DNA of 64,000 nt from a bacterium. GTDB lineage: Bacteria; Babelota; Babeliae; Babelales; Vermiphilaceae. Shown one piece after another: positions 8,291-16,978 of this stretch. The stretch is taken from NCBI GenBank assembly GCA_016699125.1, contig CP064961.1:806001-870000 (forward strand), given 5' to 3'. Position numbers and translations under genes: made by a program. The notes below the pieces were generated by a model. It saw nothing but the letters and a program-made list of their open reading frames with translations. It had not been told where the DNA came from and did not search any database. How positions within the stretch are numbered: position 1 is the stretch's first letter; every line of letters starts with the position of its first letter.

Positions 8291-9573
8291 TTGTTCCTCA
8301 TTTTTTTGTTTCCTTTCTTTCTTGGTATGCACGATTGATTGTATGGATGCGCAACTAGCTGAGCGTGCGTTTCAGCTTGCGTGGCAGCATTATGACAATA
8401 TTGGTCAGGTGTCAGTGAGTGGCAAAAAAACAGAACTATCTTTTCCTGCCCAGTGTGTTATTGAAAAATATGCTTTCTGTCATGTAGAATATTGCGGAGG
8501 AAGTGACCTTTTTGATACATTTTCTCCTTTTTATAAAGCATGGTTATTCTGGCGAACAACACCTGTGCATTATTTTAGAAGCTATTTTTACACCAGAGAA
8601 TTTTAAACCTTCGCTGGGTTCAACGTCTTGTTTTTATCATAGCATTCAGCACTTTACAGAAAATGAACAGTACTTACAAAAGGTATGGAGCAAAGCATTT
8701 AAGAATCAAGAAACCAGGTTGTTAAAGAAATCATCATCTCAACAAAAATCTGCAGAGCAAGAAGATATAGGGCTATTAGAGCAAGAGAAAAATGGTGTAT
8801 GCGATATTGATGATGCCAAAGTAATTCTAGAGAATGTAACTCCAGGAAAAACTAAAACTTGGTTCATTGAAAATAATCTATATTATACGCAAGCTAGCCT
8901 GAAAGCCGTCTGTCGATTTAGTGGTTTGTTACGTGCCGAAGAACTTGCACTCTTTTATTTTTACGTTTTGAAAAGTCGTGATAAAAATATAACGGAAGAG
9001 ATAGCAAAGGCTGCTTTCATGAAGATGTATCAGGTTGCAAATCTTATTAATAAAAATCAGAGCGTGGAATGGGAATGCATTTTACATCTGTTTTCAAAAA
9101 ATCCTAATGCATTTACTCCTGATAATCTCATTGATGAGCATAATACATTGGTAAAATCGAAACTCATTTCTATTGTTTTAATCAATTTTCTGTTCCAATG
9201 TTGGTCTGTGTATCTATTGTCGTTCATGTTGATATATCTTTGTGTGCCCGAGCAAAATCTGTTATTTCAAAGTGCTTTCAAAACGAACATGTTGTTCTGT
9301 CCATTGTATCCATTGCTTCTGACCACTATGGTTCTTATTTTTGGTGACAAGACCGGAATGTATGGTGATCCGCAGCTGAAAAACCAGTTTATTTATAGGC
9401 AGGCTAATGGTTTTTTTGCTTCTGGGCTACCTTCAAAAGAAATTCTCTTGAACTGTAAGTATAATTTTGACTGTTTTTTCTGGGAGTATCCTGGATATCT
9501 CAATAATTTTGGCTGGTTCATAAGACAGTGGTGGCAGTATCCTCTACCAGATTTTCGTTTTTGGAGGTTGTGA
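8268..9573 (+). pseudogene. secreted/membrane protein gene with a frameshift near 8530-8545
   Basis: The first frame (8268-8606) encodes a signal peptide and about 85 more residues. The second frame (open from 8503 to 9573) continues the protein. Reading G-G-S-D-L-F-D-T-F-S-P-F-Y-K in frame one and then H-G-Y-S-G-E-Q-H-L in frame two gives a continuous plausible protein of about 430 residues. The window therefore carries one extra base near the T5 tract at 8531-8535. The C-terminal part has two membrane segments (about 9165-9240 and 9295-9345). No family recognised. The break may be real decay, phase variation or a sequence error. The start overlaps the end of the PLD-family gene. Confidence 0.6.
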
Positions 9574-9747
9574 AAGCAATTTTTGTGGTACTTTGAAGGG
9601 CATGAAGGTAGGCACTTTTTATTGTGTGGGCTTCAAAATAAAAGGGATCGGCAGAAATTGTATCGACCCCTTTGTACACATAGCACGTTCGTGAAAAATA
9701 CTTAAAAACTTCGTTAATGGTCCAGTATAGCTTTATATATTTACTAC

Positions 9748-9945
9748 TTACTTTTTCGGTCGACGTTCGAGAATCCCTACTGCTATTGTGTTGAAAGTTT
9801 TTTCTTTTGCATCATAGTATTGAGATTCACTTACCTTTGTGAATATTTCTTCGATTTGATCACTTGTATGTGGTTGCTGTATGTTAGATGAGGAAGTTTT
9901 GTTATTTTCTAGATGGCTATTAGAAAGAGAATTGGTTTTTTTATT
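9748..9945 (-). pseudogene. 3' half of a small secreted-protein gene split by an IS element
   Basis: 65 codons ending in L-E-R-R-P-K-K-stop. The sequence is Ser/Asn/Glu-rich and low-complexity. Its upstream half lies at 10820-10999 on the other side of the IS5-family element. Removing the element and one target copy rejoins both halves in frame: ...W-L-A then N-K-K-T-N-S-L. The open frame that continues into the element is an artefact of the insertion. Confidence 0.6.
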
Positions 9946-9946
9946 A

Positions 9947-9963
9947 AGGTGTGTCCTCAATTT
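9947..9963 (+). repeat. left terminal inverted repeat of the IS5-family element
   Basis: AGGTGTGTCCTCAATTT, the exact reverse complement of 10802-10818. The match extends two further bases outward into the TA target. Confidence 0.9.
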
Positions 9964-10041
9964 GAAATGAGGTAATGACGTTGCATTTTCACTACAAAAT
10001 GATAAGTTTTTTGTATCAGAAATCAGCAACGAGGATAAGCA

Positions 10042-10290
10042 ATGGTACGTCGAGTTATTACAGACAGTATTTGGTCACAACTAGAAGAGATACTATGTAA
10101 GCATGGATGCCACCTGTGGGGCAATGAGCGGAATATAATGGAAGCAATTCTTTGGAAATTGCGGACTGGAGGACCATGGAGGGATATTCCATCCGAATTT
10201 TGTCCGTGGCAAACAGCATTTAATCGATTTAATCGTTGGTCAAAAAAAGGGCTATGGGAAGGTTTTTTTTATGCTACGAAAAGAAGTTGA
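10042..10290 (+). CDS. IS5-family transposase, first frame (orfA)
   Basis: 82 residues of the N-terminal DNA-binding part of an IS5-type transposase. Family features are I-T-D-x-x-W near the start, then W-K-L-R-T-G-G-P-W-R-D-I-P and W-Q-T-A-F-N-R-F-N-R-W. The frame leaves the family alignment at a T8 tract (10262-10269), where the catalytic frame begins. Either ribosomal slippage on T8 makes the fusion, as in several IS5 subgroups, or one T is extra. AGGA lies 8 nt before the ATG. Confidence 0.85.
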   Translation: MVRRVITDSIWSQLEEILCKHGCHLWGNERNIMEAILWKLRTGGPWRDIPSEFCPWQTAFNRFNRWSKKGLWEGFFYATKRS

Positions 10291-10803
10291 TAAAGAATGG
10301 GTATTCGCCGACGGAAGTTATGTTAGAGCTCACCAACATGCGACTGGAGCTCAGCGTGGTCAAGAGCGAGCAATTGGAAGATCCGCTGGTGGACTTACTA
10401 CAAAGATTCATATGTGCACCGATGCGCATGGAAATCCGCTCAATTTTAAAATCACTGGGGGTCAAGTGCACGACGCAAAGGTTGCAAACGAATTAATCGA
10501 TCTGGCCGAAGGAGCAGAATATTTTATCGCTGACAAAGGCTATGATGCTGATAGTATTCGTATTTATGGACGGACAAAAGGGATGCAAGTAATTATACCA
10601 AAAAGAAAAAATAGCACTGGGCTAAATCCAGAATTTGATCCTCATTTATATAAAAATCGGCACGTAGTTGAAAATCTTTTGCACGACTCAAGCATTTTCG
10701 CGGCATTGCTATGCGTTTTGAAAAACTTGCTAGAAACTTTCAATCTATGCTTTACATCGCATCTATGCACATATGGTTGAAGCTTTTATGCCCTACTAAT
10801 TAA
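10271..10803 (+). pseudogene. IS5-family transposase, catalytic frame (orfB), frameshifted near its end
   Basis: Contains the DDE catalytic core: D in A-D-G-S-Y-V, D in I-A-D-K-G-Y-D, E in H-V-V-E-N. Two codons after the catalytic Glu the frame goes wrong. Adding one T to the T4 tract at 10677-10680 restores N-L-F-A-R-L-K-H-F-R-G-I-A-M-R-F-E-K, the conserved C terminus with the E-x6-K motif, ending at TAA 10801-10803. As written, the protein ends at 10780 with an unrelated tail, so this copy is probably inactive. Confidence 0.8.
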
Positions 10804-10818
10804 ATTGAGGACACACCT
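10802..10818 (-). repeat. right terminal inverted repeat of the IS5-family element
   Basis: Exact inverted copy of 9947-9963. The TAA that would end the frame-corrected transposase overlaps its inner edge. Confidence 0.9.
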
Positions 10819-10819
10819 T

Positions 10820-10999
10820 AGCTAACCATTTTGATTTTGTTCTTAAAAAATCACTTAAATGAGAGCGAGAAAATAAAATTTCGCGCAACGACCTTGAACT
10901 GATCCGACTTGCAATGCGTGATAAAAAAGGGAAGGTTGATTGGCTGATAGTTAAGCATGCGATGACTACAATGACATATTTATTGATTATTTTAGACAT
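10820..10999 (-). pseudogene. 5' half of the secreted-protein gene split by the IS5-family element
   Basis: The ATG at 10999 has a strong AAGGAT site 4 nt upstream. 60 codons start with a signal peptide (M-S-K-I-I-N-K-Y-V-I-V-V-I-A-C-L-T-I-S). The frame then runs into the element. With 9748-9945 it would make a 125-residue secreted basic/polar protein. The plus strand of the same stretch also has an open frame, but it lacks a start and contains a stop. Confidence 0.6.
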
Positions 11000-11102
11000 G
11001 TTATCCTTATTTGAAATAATATTTAAATATATTTTTATTTTATCGGTTATTTTAAATTTGTGAAGCTTTACGACTAGGTTGAGCTAAAAAATTAAACAGT
11101 AT

Positions 11103-12302
11103 TTACAGTTTTGAATAAATTTGATTCTTTAAAGCTAGCATGACTTGATTTAACACAGCAGTATTAATGATTGGCTCAGCAAAAGAGACTTGCAAAAATG
11201 GGCTATTTTCATCAAAACAGTATTCATCAGAACTTGGCGCATCCATTCCTTCACCGTCTGAATCAGATGACATAACTTCACAGTCGGCTGCACCAACTGC
11301 ATAGCTTTTTATGGCTGGATAGTTTCTTTTTGTAGCACTATCTGTTTCATAATAAAAAAGGTTGATGTTCTGTTTTATTATATTACGTATAAATAGTGGT
11401 ATCACATTTCTATCCGTTTCTACAAAAAGGCTGGCAGGACAAAGCCCTTTTTGGTTTTTTTGATGATCTGCAAACAAAAATAACGAGAGTAGTGAAAAGT
11501 TTTGATGTGCTTCTATTGTTTCTTGAATTTCAGTTAGCTGTCCCTGAGCATCAAGATATTCTTGAGGCTCACACCAGAAATAGTTATTTTCATTGTACAA
11601 TGGTTGGTATTGAATAGCAAAAAGCGTTATACAAAAAAGAATGTTATTAATTTTTGGTGCACATTTATTTAAGAGAGCATGTTTTTGTTGATAGCCTCTT
11701 TTATATCCAAAATTGTAAAGTTTGTTAAGAGAGACAATAGTTTCTTTTAGTTGATTTTTTATATAAGTATCAATCTCTATCTGTATTCCTTTAATATTTG
11801 TATAGCCTATTTTTATATTAAAAAGGTCAAAATCAGGTACTTCATTATCTTTAGTAGCATCGTTGGTGTATTTGAGAAGCTGCGTCAAAATATTGATCTT
11901 AAGATAGGCTTTTTCAAGTGCATATAACTCTTCTAACTCAATTTTATGGCATAACGCTTTTGACATTGCTCTAAGGTTTTTTGCGAAAGCTATTTTTGCT
12001 TCTATGTTTGTTTTGTAGTGTTTGAAATTTCCTTTATAATCTCCATTGAAGGTTAAAAGAGCCTCACTACTAACATGTCCATTTTCATGCACACATCTAT
12101 CTAAAATAACCTTGTGGATATCCTTTTCCATAATCACAGGATGCAAGAGCTGCTCATAAACCTGAAATAAGACCATAGTATTGTCTCGAAGTTGATACTT
12201 TGTTGCTTCAACTGCTCTTTTCATGGGAGTAATAGTTTGAAAAAAAAAGTTAGATAGTCCGATGATTAATAATGTCAATTTTTTTATACACACAGCATTC
12301 AT
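11103..12302 (-). CDS. large secreted protein, unknown
   Basis: 399 residues. N-terminal signal sequence (C-I-K-K-L-T-L-L-I-I-G-L-S-N-F-F-F-Q) after ATG 12302, with AAAAGGA upstream. Predominantly helical; several Cys-containing segments. The C-terminal third has an acidic patch (S-S-D-S-D-G-E-G-M-D-A-P-S-S-D-E). I recognise no domain. Given the signal peptide and lack of homology, a host-directed or envelope protein is possible, but that is inference. Confidence 0.65.
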   Translation of the reverse strand: MNAVCIKKLTLLIIGLSNFFFQTITPMKRAVEATKYQLRDNTMVLFQVYEQLLHPVIMEKDIHKVILDRCVHENGHVSSEALLTFNGDYKGNFKHYKTNIEAKIAFAKNLRAMSKALCHKIELEELYALEKAYLKINILTQLLKYTNDATKDNEVPDFDLFNIKIGYTNIKGIQIEIDTYIKNQLKETIVSLNKLYNFGYKRGYQQKHALLNKCAPKINNILFCITLFAIQYQPLYNENNYFWCEPQEYLDAQGQLTEIQETIEAHQNFSLLSLFLFADHQKNQKGLCPASLFVETDRNVIPLFIRNIIKQNINLFYYETDSATKRNYPAIKSYAVGAADCEVMSSDSDGEGMDAPSSDEYCFDENSPFLQVSFAEPIINTAVLNQVMLALKNQIYSKL

Positions 12303-12458
12303 TTTTTGTTTTTCCTTTTAAATAATGCTTCTCAAAAAAAAGTTATGCTTTAAAAGAAACAATCTTCAAAAGTATATCAAAAAGTGAATCTTTATGAAAT
12401 ACGCTTTTGATTGGCTATTGGTATCAGAATTTAAAGCAAGCTTTGTTTGCATTTATGC

Positions 12459-12746
12459 TTAAAATAATACTCCAATATACGTGCCCATGCTGGCGATACA
12501 CAAATGGAGACGATCTACTGTCCCACTGATTATCTCTTTGGCAAGTGGTTTAAAATTCTGATTAAGTTTCTGAAAATTTCTCTCTTTCCACTCTTTGATG
12601 CTATGTTCTGGATAGTTACGATCCGCATAGGCGCGGTTAAGGAAATTTTCAATTGCGATATCGATTTTCGATGCTTTTGTTATAACCTACACTGGTAGAA
12701 AAAAAAGGAACAGAAGGAGAACTCTCGATAAAGATTTTTTTTGCAT
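12459..12746 (-). pseudogene. remnant of a small secreted-protein gene with an in-frame TAG
   Basis: From ATG 12746 the minus strand reads M-Q-K-K-S-L-S-R-V-L-L-L-F-L-F-F-L-P-V, a textbook signal peptide. A TAG at 12689-12687 follows. The same frame then stays open for 75 more codons with protein-like content (I-E-N-F-L-N-R-A-Y-A-D-R-N-Y-P-E-H-S-I-K) and ends at TAA 12459. Either the TAG is a nonsense mutation, or a T-tract indel just upstream hides a different joint. Function unknown. Confidence 0.5.
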
Positions 12747-12980
12747 AAATGACCTATTTTTAAAGAAGCTATGTTTAAAAAATGTACTAAAAGCTTTTAG
12801 TTTGGGCAAATATTGATTGTTTACATTTGCATAAATGATCTTTTTTATAGAATAATTGTGATTGCTTATTGTACTGCTTATTTTTATAAGTAATTCTACT
12901 CGATTCTTTATACCTTGCAATCTGACATATTGTTTTAAATAGTTTACAATGATAACAAATAAGTTTTTTGAAAATGAAAT

Positions 12981-13796
12981 ATGGAAATTATCGCATTTCA
13001 ACAGCATGTCAAAGCTTTTTACGCGAAAGCAAAGCGAGAATTTGTATGGCGCTATGTTGCCGATCCGTATCTGGTTGTTGTGTCAGAATTTATGCTACAG
13101 CAGACACAGACAGCACGAGTAGTTGAAAAATATAATCTGTTTATAAAAGTATTGCCGACCTTTCAAGCGCTTGCCGCATGTTCAAATCATCAACTATTTC
13201 AACTGTGGCATGGACTTGGTTATAACAGGCGCGCGCTGTACCTCAAACAGTTTGCACAATGGGTAGTCGAAGATCATAATGGCAAGTTGCCTGCCGATCC
13301 TGCACTGTTGCAAACTCAAAAAGGCCTTGGGCATGCGACGGCAAGCTCGATCTGTGCCTTTGCATTTAACATGCCAACAGTATTTATTGAAACGAATATT
13401 AGAACCGTTTTTTTGCACCATTTTTTCAGTCAACAGGCCGAAGTTACTGACAAGCAGATTGTGCCACTTGTCCAACAAGCAGTAGATCAAACTGCTCCCA
13501 GGTCGTGGTATTATGCTTTGATGGATTATGGGGTATTTTTAAAAAAGCAGCTACCCAATCCATCACGCGCAAGTGCACATCATGCAAAACAGTCAAAATT
13601 TGAAGGTTCCGACAGGCAGGTCCGAGGCCAGATCGTTAAATTTTTGGTAGAAGTTCATCGCGTACATAAAAGCACGCTTGAACAACAGTTAAAACAGCTT
13701 TTTCCAAATAAGACCGACAAAAAAATAGCTGGAATTTTAAGCAAAATGGTCGCAGAGCAGTTAATTAAAATGGCTGACGATAGTTTTTATTTATAA
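12981..13796 (+). CDS. mutY: MutY-like HhH-GPD DNA glycosylase lacking the iron-sulfur cluster
   Basis: Base-excision repair of A opposite 8-oxoG. The HhH-GPD fold is evident: the catalytic-Glu motif S-E-F-M-L-Q-Q-T-Q-T (E36), G-L-G-Y-N-R-R-A, the hairpin G-L-G-H-A-T-A, and I-E-T-N-I-R-T-V where classical MutY has D-G-N-V. The four-Cys [4Fe-4S] loop and the C-terminal Nudix-like 8-oxoG domain are absent. Instead there is M-D-Y-G...N-P-S-R-x-S-A-H-H-A-K-Q-S-x-F-E-G-S and a winged-helix-like tail. I know this arrangement from MutY-like proteins of small-genome bacteria such as Patescibacteria. Its stop overlaps convergent holB by 6 bases. Confidence 0.85.
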   Translation: MEIIAFQQHVKAFYAKAKREFVWRYVADPYLVVVSEFMLQQTQTARVVEKYNLFIKVLPTFQALAACSNHQLFQLWHGLGYNRRALYLKQFAQWVVEDHNGKLPADPALLQTQKGLGHATASSICAFAFNMPTVFIETNIRTVFLHHFFSQQAEVTDKQIVPLVQQAVDQTAPRSWYYALMDYGVFLKKQLPNPSRASAHHAKQSKFEGSDRQVRGQIVKFLVEVHRVHKSTLEQQLKQLFPNKTDKKIAGILSKMVAEQLIKMADDSFYL

Positions 13797-14522
13797 ACAA
13801 GCGGCACGTACTAACTCAATTTGCGTCAAAACTGTTTTTAAAAAAAGTTTTGTATTTCCCGTATTTGGAAGACATTCCAACATTTCATACAAAATCTGCA
13901 ATATCTGATTGATGTAGTTTGGTGAAAAATGTGAGGCATGAATAGCTCGTTTCTGTTCCTGCCAAAAACCGATAATCTTATATAAAAGCGCTTGGGCAGA
14001 TTCTTCAGAGATTTTTGCTCGGTCACATTCCTGCAATATCACTGTGATTGCTTGTGGCTTTGAGGTACAGTGCAGAAAAAAAAACTCAAACTGAATATCT
14101 ACCTCCTCGTTTTGAAGACAAACAGGCAAGCAGCGTGATCTAATGGTGGACAATAAAGCCGCTGGTTGGTGAGTAAGTAAAATAAAATGGTATCCAGCTG
14201 GCGGTTCTTCCAAAATTTTCAGCAAAGCATTGCTGCAAATTATTGATAAAAGTTCTGCATGTTCAATAATAAAAAAAAAGCGCTCGTTTTGATTTAACAT
14301 AAACTTGCTTTTTTCTCGTATTGGCACCAGGTCATCAAGCACATATCCCTTTGTGGTCGTAAGCCACATGATTTGAGAATGCTGCCTATTTTGGATTTGT
14401 ATGCATGCCACACAACTTGTACAGTTGTTGAAAGGGCAAAAAAGACTACGCAAAGTAGCACATACTCTCTTTTCAGTTATCTTTTCTGTTCCAATATACA
14501 GCTGCGCACTAGGAATTATCAT
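13791..14522 (-). CDS. holB: DNA polymerase III delta' subunit-like protein
   Basis: Clamp-loader subunit. The Zn-binding region C-P-F-N-N-C-T-S-C-V-A-C near residue 29, the H-A-E-L-L-S...S-N-A-L-L-K-I-L-E-E-P-P helix and the sensor S-T-I-R-S-R-C are all present. Walker A is absent, as expected for a delta' subunit that does not hydrolyse ATP. 243 residues is short because the C-terminal collar is reduced. It overlaps tmk by 4 bases, a common tmk-holB operon arrangement. Confidence 0.85.
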   Translation of the reverse strand: MIIPSAQLYIGTEKITEKRVCATLRSLFCPFNNCTSCVACIQIQNRQHSQIMWLTTTKGYVLDDLVPIREKSKFMLNQNERFFFIIEHAELLSIICSNALLKILEEPPAGYHFILLTHQPAALLSTIRSRCLPVCLQNEEVDIQFEFFFLHCTSKPQAITVILQECDRAKISEESAQALLYKIIGFWQEQKRAIHASHFSPNYINQILQILYEMLECLPNTGNTKLFLKTVLTQIELVRAACL

Positions 14523-15169
14523 AGTAAAATACCCTGTCCCCAGCGTGAGGTTAAAAATTCTGAAACCATTTTATAGGTATTTTCAAGCAGCGCGTCCGGA
14601 TTGAGTGTACCATCAACGGTTATGACATTATTTTTTGAGGCAAAAATTTCCAAAAAACCGTTTCTGACTTTTTCTAAAAATGTAGCTTCTTTCTCAAACG
14701 TGTTTGCATTGCCACGCTTGTTAATTCGTTCAACAGCCAGCCAAACAGGGGTATCAACAAAAATAATAAGGTCAGGTTCACAGTGATCCATCGTCCACCG
14801 ATTCACATATTGAATGAACTCAATATCAAGACCACGTGCATAGCCTTGATACGCCAAAGAAGAGTCAGCCATTCGATCAGAAAGAATGATAGATCCTCTT
14901 GCAAGTTCCGGCAGTACAAAATCATTCATATGTTGCGCACGATCCGCAGCAAATAGGAGGTATTCAGCTTTTGTGCAGATCGGCATCTGTTGTGCGTGTA
15001 AAAGTTGACGTAAATACTTACCCAACATGCTGCTGCCAGGCTCTTTTGTTAAGAGTACATCAAGCCTTTCAGTAACCATTCTTTGATGCAAAAGTTTAAT
15101 TAATGTGCTTTTACCAGCACCATCAATACCTTCAACACTTATTAAAATACCTTTATTTGCCTTCTTCAT
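14519..15169 (-). CDS. tmk: thymidylate kinase
   Basis: Phosphorylates dTMP to dTDP. P-loop E-G-I-D-G-A-G-K-S-T near residue 13, T-K-E-P-G (dTMP-binding, usually T-R-E-P-G), the D-R-x-x-x-S-S-L-A-Y-Q-G motif near 100, and a C-terminal lid. 216 residues is normal. The last codons overlap the holB ATG. Confidence 0.95.
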   Translation of the reverse strand: MKKANKGILISVEGIDGAGKSTLIKLLHQRMVTERLDVLLTKEPGSSMLGKYLRQLLHAQQMPICTKAEYLLFAADRAQHMNDFVLPELARGSIILSDRMADSSLAYQGYARGLDIEFIQYVNRWTMDHCEPDLIIFVDTPVWLAVERINKRGNANTFEKEATFLEKVRNGFLEIFASKNNVITVDGTLNPDALLENTYKMVSEFLTSRWGQGILL

Positions 15170-15275
15170 TCTCTAAAACCTTATTTAAATACAACACAAA
15201 AAATGACTCCCAGACACGACATAACTGTTTTTATTGATTATACTACAATTAACAGGTAATGTAGAGATTAAAAAT

Positions 15276-15461
15276 ATGAAAAAAGTAATAATAGAACCGG
15301 GATGCATTAGTTGTGGGAGTTGTGAATTTATCTGCCCTGCGGTGTTTGAAGTTACCGATAAATCATACATTAAAGAGGCTATCGACACTGATACTTGGTC
15401 TGAGAAAATAAAAGAAGCTGCAAGAAAATGCCCTGTACAGGTAATAAAGTATGAAAAATAA
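15276..15461 (+). CDS. small 4Fe-4S ferredoxin
   Basis: 61-residue electron carrier. Cluster ligands C-I-S-C-G-S-C-E-F-I-C-P at the N terminus and the remote C-P in R-K-C-P-V-Q-V-I. The internal V-F-E-V-T-D segment is typical of single-cluster ferredoxins. Start is ATG 15276; the in-frame extension upstream has no homology. It overlaps the next gene's start by 11 bases, so the two are coupled. Confidence 0.88.
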   Translation: MKKVIIEPGCISCGSCEFICPAVFEVTDKSYIKEAIDTDTWSEKIKEAARKCPVQVIKYEK

Positions 15462-16977
15462 TCAAAAACCGGTTGCACAAACTCTTGTGCATACACTTTT
15501 GAATGGTGCGGTAAAGCTTTTTGCCGATCGCATTTTTTTGTTGTACAAAGACCAGACGTACTCCTATCAACAGTTTTTTAATATGGTCATGCATTGTGCT
15601 GAAAAAATGCTTACCGCTGGCGTTAAAATAGATGATAGAGTACTGCTTGTTGCCGAAAACACCCCCCTTTTTTATGTTGGCTATTTTGCCAGTTGGCAGA
15701 TCGGGGCAGTGGCAGTTCCTGTAAATAATTTCTTAAAACTGGCAGAAATTCAGCATATCATTACAGACTGTCAGCCTGTTTTTTTAATTTGTGATGATCA
15801 CAGGGTTGAGTTGTTGCAAAATGAAACAGTCAAAACAGTGTTTAAAGGTATTTTTACACAGCAATTAATGTCTTCTGATCCGTGGCAAAAAGAGCCGACC
15901 AATCCACCCTTCGACCAACTTGGTCCAGATAAACTGGCTGTACTTGTCTATACATCAGGCACAACTGGAGTGCCAAAAGGCGTGATGCTGAGTTCCCGAA
16001 ATATCTTAACAAACATTAATCAGTGTGTTACTCGACTTGAAATAGGTTCTGAAGAACGGGTTTTATGTGTATTACCGCTTTTTCATGTATTTACGCAGAT
16101 TACCTGCGTCTGGTTGGCAATAAAGCAGGGAGTATCAGTTGTTATTGTTCCAAAAATAGAACGTAGCCATATTATTGATGGCTTGGCCAAAAAACCGACC
16201 ATTGTGCTCGGTGTTCCTGCATTATTCGGTCTGTTCTGTTTATTCAGGAATCTTGATTTTTCACACGTTCGACTGTTTGTCGCGGGTGGTGATGCGATGC
16301 CTGATAAAATCAGATCTTTGTTTGCGCTTTTATACGGACGCAAGATTATTAATGGTTATGGATTAAGCGAGGCATCGCCTGTTGTTGCAGTGCATCTGGA
16401 TGATGTCATGACCTACACAAACACGATTGGAAAACCACTTGATGGCATCTCTTACCAGATCCGGCCGTTGACCGATCTGTCGCAGAGTCCATACACGAAC
16501 CCCTATCAGATAGGACAGCTTTTTATTCGGGGCGACAATGTCATGCTCGGCTATTATCATGATCAAAAAGCAACTGAACATGCATTGCCAAATGGTTGGC
16601 TTGACACGGGTGACTGTGCATATTTTGATAACGATGAAAATATTGTTATCACTGGCCGTGAAAAGGATCTGATCATCAGCAAAGGGTTCAATATCTACCC
16701 GCAGGAAGTTGAAAATATCATTGCGCTTTCGCAGGCTGTCATTCGAGTTGCAGTAGTGGGCAAAGATGACCAGATGCATGGGCAAGTTCCTATCGCATTT
16801 GTTCAGTTGCGACAAGAACAAAAAGGAATTGAGAAAGAACTTTCAAAACTATGTGCTCACCATCTTGCCAGCTATAAAATTCCCCGTCTTTTTAAATGCA
16901 GCACCGAAGCTTTACCAACAACAGCAACTGGCAAAGTTGATAAAAAACAGTTAAAAAAACAGCTTCAAGAAAACTGA
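15451..16977 (+). CDS. AMP-forming acyl-CoA synthetase/ligase (FadD-like)
   Basis: 508 residues of the ANL adenylate-forming superfamily. P-loop Y-T-S-G-T-T-G-V-P-K-G near residue 168, G-Y-G-L-S-E-A-S-P (A5), G-W-L-D-T-G-D (A7), G-R-E-K-D-L-I-I-S-K-G-F-N (A8) and the C-terminal catalytic Lys in T-A-T-G-K-V-D-K-K. The pattern fits long-chain fatty-acid activation, useful for incorporating host fatty acids, but substrate is inferred. Translationally coupled to the ferredoxin. Confidence 0.85.
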   Translation: MKNNQKPVAQTLVHTLLNGAVKLFADRIFLLYKDQTYSYQQFFNMVMHCAEKMLTAGVKIDDRVLLVAENTPLFYVGYFASWQIGAVAVPVNNFLKLAEIQHIITDCQPVFLICDDHRVELLQNETVKTVFKGIFTQQLMSSDPWQKEPTNPPFDQLGPDKLAVLVYTSGTTGVPKGVMLSSRNILTNINQCVTRLEIGSEERVLCVLPLFHVFTQITCVWLAIKQGVSVVIVPKIERSHIIDGLAKKPTIVLGVPALFGLFCLFRNLDFSHVRLFVAGGDAMPDKIRSLFALLYGRKIINGYGLSEASPVVAVHLDDVMTYTNTIGKPLDGISYQIRPLTDLSQSPYTNPYQIGQLFIRGDNVMLGYYHDQKATEHALPNGWLDTGDCAYFDNDENIVITGREKDLIISKGFNIYPQEVENIIALSQAVIRVAVVGKDDQMHGQVPIAFVQLRQEQKGIEKELSKLCAHHLASYKIPRLFKCSTEALPTTATGKVDKKQLKKQLQEN

Positions 16978-16978
16978 T

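Larger units (their letters stand above)
9947..10818. mobile_element. IS5-family insertion sequence
   Basis: 872 bp bounded by 17-bp perfect terminal inverted repeats beginning AGGTGTGTCCTCAATTT. It is flanked by TA (or TTA; the T is ambiguous) on both sides, which fits the short TA-type target duplications of this family. It carries a two-frame DDE transposase on the plus strand. The exact repeats and intact target duplication indicate a recent insertion. It interrupts a minus-strand secreted-protein gene. Confidence 0.9.

Noticed and set aside
10821..11063. Plus-strand open frame right of the IS5-family element (R-N-D-L-E-L-I-R-L-A-M-R-D-K-K)
   Set aside because: It looks protein-like but has no start, contains a TGA near its beginning, and has no matching half on the other side of the element. 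The minus strand has a strong ribosome binding site, a signal peptide and an in-frame partner.
12504..12698. 64-codon plus-strand frame
   Set aside because: It is the antisense shadow of the broken secreted gene at 12459-12746, whose codons look more natural.
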